Shown here: in pieces, positions 61,723 through 64,000 of the stretch
Layout of the letters: each line of letters starts with the position of its first letter
Numbering within the stretch: the stretch's first letter is position 1
NCBI GenBank assembly: GCA_009379725.1
Contig: WHTF01000002.1
Location: 1-64,000 of the forward strand
Length of the DNA: 64,000 bases
Reading direction: 5' to 3'
DNA from: Deltaproteobacteria bacterium
GTDB taxonomy: Bacteria > Desulfobacterota > Binatia > UBA9968
Notes under the pieces: model-generated
Told to the model about the DNA's origin: nothing
The model's database searches: none
The model's input: the letters and a program-made list of their open reading frames with translations, nothing else
Position numbers and translations under genes: made by a program

Positions 61723-63186
61723 ATGACTTTGAAACATTCCATTGGCCTTGCCATCGTCCTGTTCTGGTGTGTGATGAATTTCCTGCTCATCAAACGCCAG
61801 ATCTGGGCGCCCCCGCCGCCGCTTTTCGTCCGCGGCACGGAAATGATCACAGAACCGCGCCAGGAATGGTGGGGAATCTATTACCGCGGCGAAAAAATCG
61901 GCTATACCTCCCAAACCATCGAACCCCATCTGGACGGCTATCAGTTAACAGACGACTCGATGTTGCGCCTAAATCTAATGGGAACGACGCGGAACGCCTC
62001 AACCCGCTTGGCCATGAATGTCGACAAAGAATGGGTGCTCAAAAACTTCGACTTCGAGCTCCAATCCAACGATGTTCATTTCAAGTCCCGCGGCAAAGTC
62101 GTACCCGGCAAACTGCAGCTCGAAATCGAATCCGCCGGCCACACGTCGGCGCAGGAAATCGCGCTGACACAACCGCCTTACCTGCTCGCCGCTCTCAAAC
62201 CTTTGGTCGCAACCCAACAATTAGAACCCGGCAAAGAACATTTCTTCGCCACCTTCGATCCGTCGACTCTCTCGCAACAAATAACCTCGGTCGTCATTGA
62301 AGCACGAGAGCAGACTTTAATCGGCAATAAGAGGGAACCGGCCATCCGCTTCCGACAAAAATTCAAAGGGCTTTCCGTCCTTTCCTGGATCGATGGCCAA
62401 GGCCGTACCCTGAAGGAAGAAAGTCCCGGTGGATTTGCTCTCCTGCGTGAAACGCAGCAAGAAGCGAAAGGTTTCACCGGTTCGCGCGCCGTTCCGTTAG
62501 ACATGATTGCTCAAAGCTCGGTTCCTGTCGGCGCGACCATTACCGAGCCGGAGAGCAGAAGTGTGCTTCGGCTAAAACTGACCGGAGTTAATCTGGCAAA
62601 CTTTGGCTTGAACCAGGGCCGTCAGCAGTTGAGCGAAAATGAACTTCGGGTTGAACGGGAAAAAGTCAGTCCGTCCGACACTTTTCAAATTCCGCTGCAA
62701 GACCGCCGCTTCAGCTCATTCTTACAATCGACCGCTTTCCTGCAAAGCGATCATCCGCGGATTCGCGACCTTGCCCGGCAAATCCTTGGCTCCGAGACCG
62801 ATGCGCTTAAAGCCGTTCTGCGTCTGAAGAACTGGGTTTATAAGGAAATAAAGAAAGAGCCCACGGTAAGCGTTCCCAACGCTCTCGAAGTTTTACAAAC
62901 CAGGAAAGGCGATTGCAACGAACACACGGTGCTGTTCAACGCACTGGCGCGCGCCGCGGGTATTCCGGCCAGAACCGTCGTCGGTGTCGTCTATCTGCGT
63001 AACGCATTCTACTACCACGCCTGGTCCGAAGTGTGGCTCGGCACCTGGATCTCGCTGGACTCGGTGCTCGATCAATTTCCCGCCGATGTCACTCATATTA
63101 AATTCATCGAAGGCGAAATTGACCGGCAGGTAAATGTTCTGCAGTTGATCGGCCACTTAAAAATAGAAGTTCTGGAAGAGGGTTAG
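61723..63186 (+). CDS. Membrane-anchored transglutaminase-like protein
   Basis: A 487-residue protein. The N-terminal 25 residues are a signal anchor (IGLAIVLFWCVMNFLLI). The C-terminal transglutaminase core holds the triad Cys398 (RKGDCNEHT), His432 (YYHAWSEVW) and Asp446 (WISLDSVL). The region between, about 40-330, is a beta-rich extracytoplasmic domain. These proteins are thought to be peptidases or cross-linking enzymes in the periplasm. Start ATG 61723 fits the homology; the frame opens at 61558. Confidence 0.88.
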   Translation: MTLKHSIGLAIVLFWCVMNFLLIKRQIWAPPPPLFVRGTEMITEPRQEWWGIYYRGEKIGYTSQTIEPHLDGYQLTDDSMLRLNLMGTTRNASTRLAMNVDKEWVLKNFDFELQSNDVHFKSRGKVVPGKLQLEIESAGHTSAQEIALTQPPYLLAALKPLVATQQLEPGKEHFFATFDPSTLSQQITSVVIEAREQTLIGNKREPAIRFRQKFKGLSVLSWIDGQGRTLKEESPGGFALLRETQQEAKGFTGSRAVPLDMIAQSSVPVGATITEPESRSVLRLKLTGVNLANFGLNQGRQQLSENELRVEREKVSPSDTFQIPLQDRRFSSFLQSTAFLQSDHPRIRDLARQILGSETDALKAVLRLKNWVYKEIKKEPTVSVPNALEVLQTRKGDCNEHTVLFNALARAAGIPARTVVGVVYLRNAFYYHAWSEVWLGTWISLDSVLDQFPADVTHIKFIEGEIDRQVNVLQLIGHLKIEVLEEG

Positions 63187-63279
63187 CACCCTGGGATTGC
63201 GAACTCCATGCAAGCAGCGGCTGCAATGGAAACGAGCGACCGGCGGCAATGAAAACCCGGGGGTTCAAAATAAAGTCGT

Positions 63280-64000
63280 ATGATACGCATCGTTGATTTA
63301 CGCAAGCAGTATGGCCGCCTGGCCGCCGTCGATGGCTTGAACATCGAAGTCTCCGAGGGCGAGATCTTCGGCTTCCTTGGTCCCAATGGCGCCGGGAAAA
63401 CCACCACCATCAGGGTGATGATGGGCATCTTGAAGGCGACCTCGGGACAGGTGATTCTCGGCGGCCATGACATTGAGCGCGAGCCCGAGCAAGCCAAAGC
63501 CATCGCCGGCTTCATTCCCGACCGCCCTTTCATCTATGAGAAACTCAGCGCCAAGGAGTTTCTCATTTTCATCGGCAAATTACGCCGCATGGACTCGGCG
63601 CGATTGCAGCGCCGGATTGCGGAGCTCCTGGAACATCTCGAATTGCTCGATTGGCAGGACGAGCTGGTGGAAGGTTTCTCCCACGGCATGAAACAGCGTC
63701 TGGTGTTGTGCGCCGCGCTCGTCCATGAGCCGCGCATTCTGGTTGTCGACGAGCCTATGGTGGGCATGGACCCGAAAGGCGCGCGCACTCTCAAGGATTT
63801 ATTTCGCTCCTTGGCAAGAGCCGGCACGGCGATCTTTCTCTCGACGCATAGCATCAGCGTTGCGCAAGAAGTTTGCCACAGGATCGGTATCATTCAGAAA
63901 GGCCATCTGATCGCCAGCGGCACCATGGCCGATCTCCATCGTCTCACGCGCGCGCAGGACAGGAATTTGGAAGATGTTTTCCTCGAACTGACCCGGCAAC
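63280..64000 (+). CDS. ABC transporter ATP-binding protein (partial, runs off the end)
   Basis: From ATG 63280 the frame is open to the window end (240 codons). It begins IRIVDLRKQYGRLAAVDG, with Walker A GPNGAGKTT, signature FSHGMKQRLVL and Walker B ILVVDEPMVGMDP. The D-loop and switch His (STHS) follow. It resembles ABC-2-type exporter ATPases (CcmA/NatA-like). It lies 93 bases after the transglutaminase gene; the permease should follow outside the window. Confidence 0.92.
   Translation, partial: MIRIVDLRKQYGRLAAVDGLNIEVSEGEIFGFLGPNGAGKTTTIRVMMGILKATSGQVILGGHDIEREPEQAKAIAGFIPDRPFIYEKLSAKEFLIFIGKLRRMDSARLQRRIAELLEHLELLDWQDELVEGFSHGMKQRLVLCAALVHEPRILVVDEPMVGMDPKGARTLKDLFRSLARAGTAIFLSTHSISVAQEVCHRIGIIQKGHLIASGTMADLHRLTRAQDRNLEDVFLELTRQ

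Overview
The window looks like chromosomal DNA, roughly mid-50s percent GC by eye, from a Gram-negative-type bacterium of a deltaproteobacteria-like environmental lineage such as Binatota, Desulfobacterota-like groups or Tectomicrobia. This placement is an inference from gene order and from which catabolic families occur together; there is no 16S gene to confirm it. No CRISPR array, insertion sequence or rRNA was seen. One tRNA (Asn, GTT) is present.

Layout. 0-4.5 kb: UbiD-type decarboxylase, a DUF4126 membrane protein, HemQ coproheme decarboxylase, an SDR and a DnaJ-domain protein. 4.5-7 kb: two tandem paralogues of unknown function next to a three-gene split nitrile hydratase / thiocyanate-hydrolase-like enzyme. 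7-15.5 kb, minus strand: GTP-dependent PEPCK, then the conserved rimP-nusA-ylxR-infB-DUF503-rbfA-truB translation operon, preceded by a terminator-like hairpin in the rimP leader. 15.6-19.4 kb, plus strand: an NtrB/NtrC-type two-component pair, ThiE and a MaoC-like hydratase. 19.4-24.9 kb: DnaB, QueF, a heme-oxygenase-fold iron enzyme, an FMN-dependent alpha-hydroxyacid oxidase, a small coiled-coil membrane protein and a DUF924 protein.

25-42 kb is an accessory metabolic region of small hydrolases, oxidoreductases and transporters. It holds a zinc alcohol dehydrogenase broken by three one-base indels, tandem DUF427, an NHL-repeat protein, rhodanese, MFS, isochorismatase-like hydrolase, a secreted trypsin-like protease, 3-hydroxyanthranilate dioxygenase, a ferritin-like protein, a TPM protein, a Tat-exported aldo/keto reductase, isoaspartyl peptidase, a cyclase-family hydrolase, an EamA transporter, a two-subunit ThDP decarboxylase, a GMC oxidoreductase and a CoxG-like protein. 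A truncated TIR domain lies at 35.8 kb.

42.3-48.6 kb is a decaying defence island. An overlapping three-gene minus-strand operon encodes an AbiEi-like regulator with a nuclease-like N-terminus, an AbiEii-like nucleotidyltransferase and a PLD-nuclease/SNF2 helicase. The helicase has lost the segment after motif VI. Upstream are fused remnants of a methylase-like protein and a SIR2-like protein, then a peroxiredoxin-like pseudogene with TGA at the predicted peroxidatic cysteine. 48.7-51.5 kb: an OsmC protein and a molybdenum hydroxylase large subunit. 51.9-60.8 kb: a signalling block with a 1640-residue HAMP-array hybrid kinase, a second hybrid kinase, a winged-helix protein with two DUF5985-like membrane proteins, and a REC protein with a Cys-rich N-terminus. 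The window ends with tRNA-Asn, a Mut7-C protein, a transglutaminase-like protein and an ABC ATPase cut by the window edge.

At least four genes (28517, 32512, 34768, 47344) have a good -10 box only 6-9 bases before the start codon, which suggests leaderless transcripts are common in this organism.
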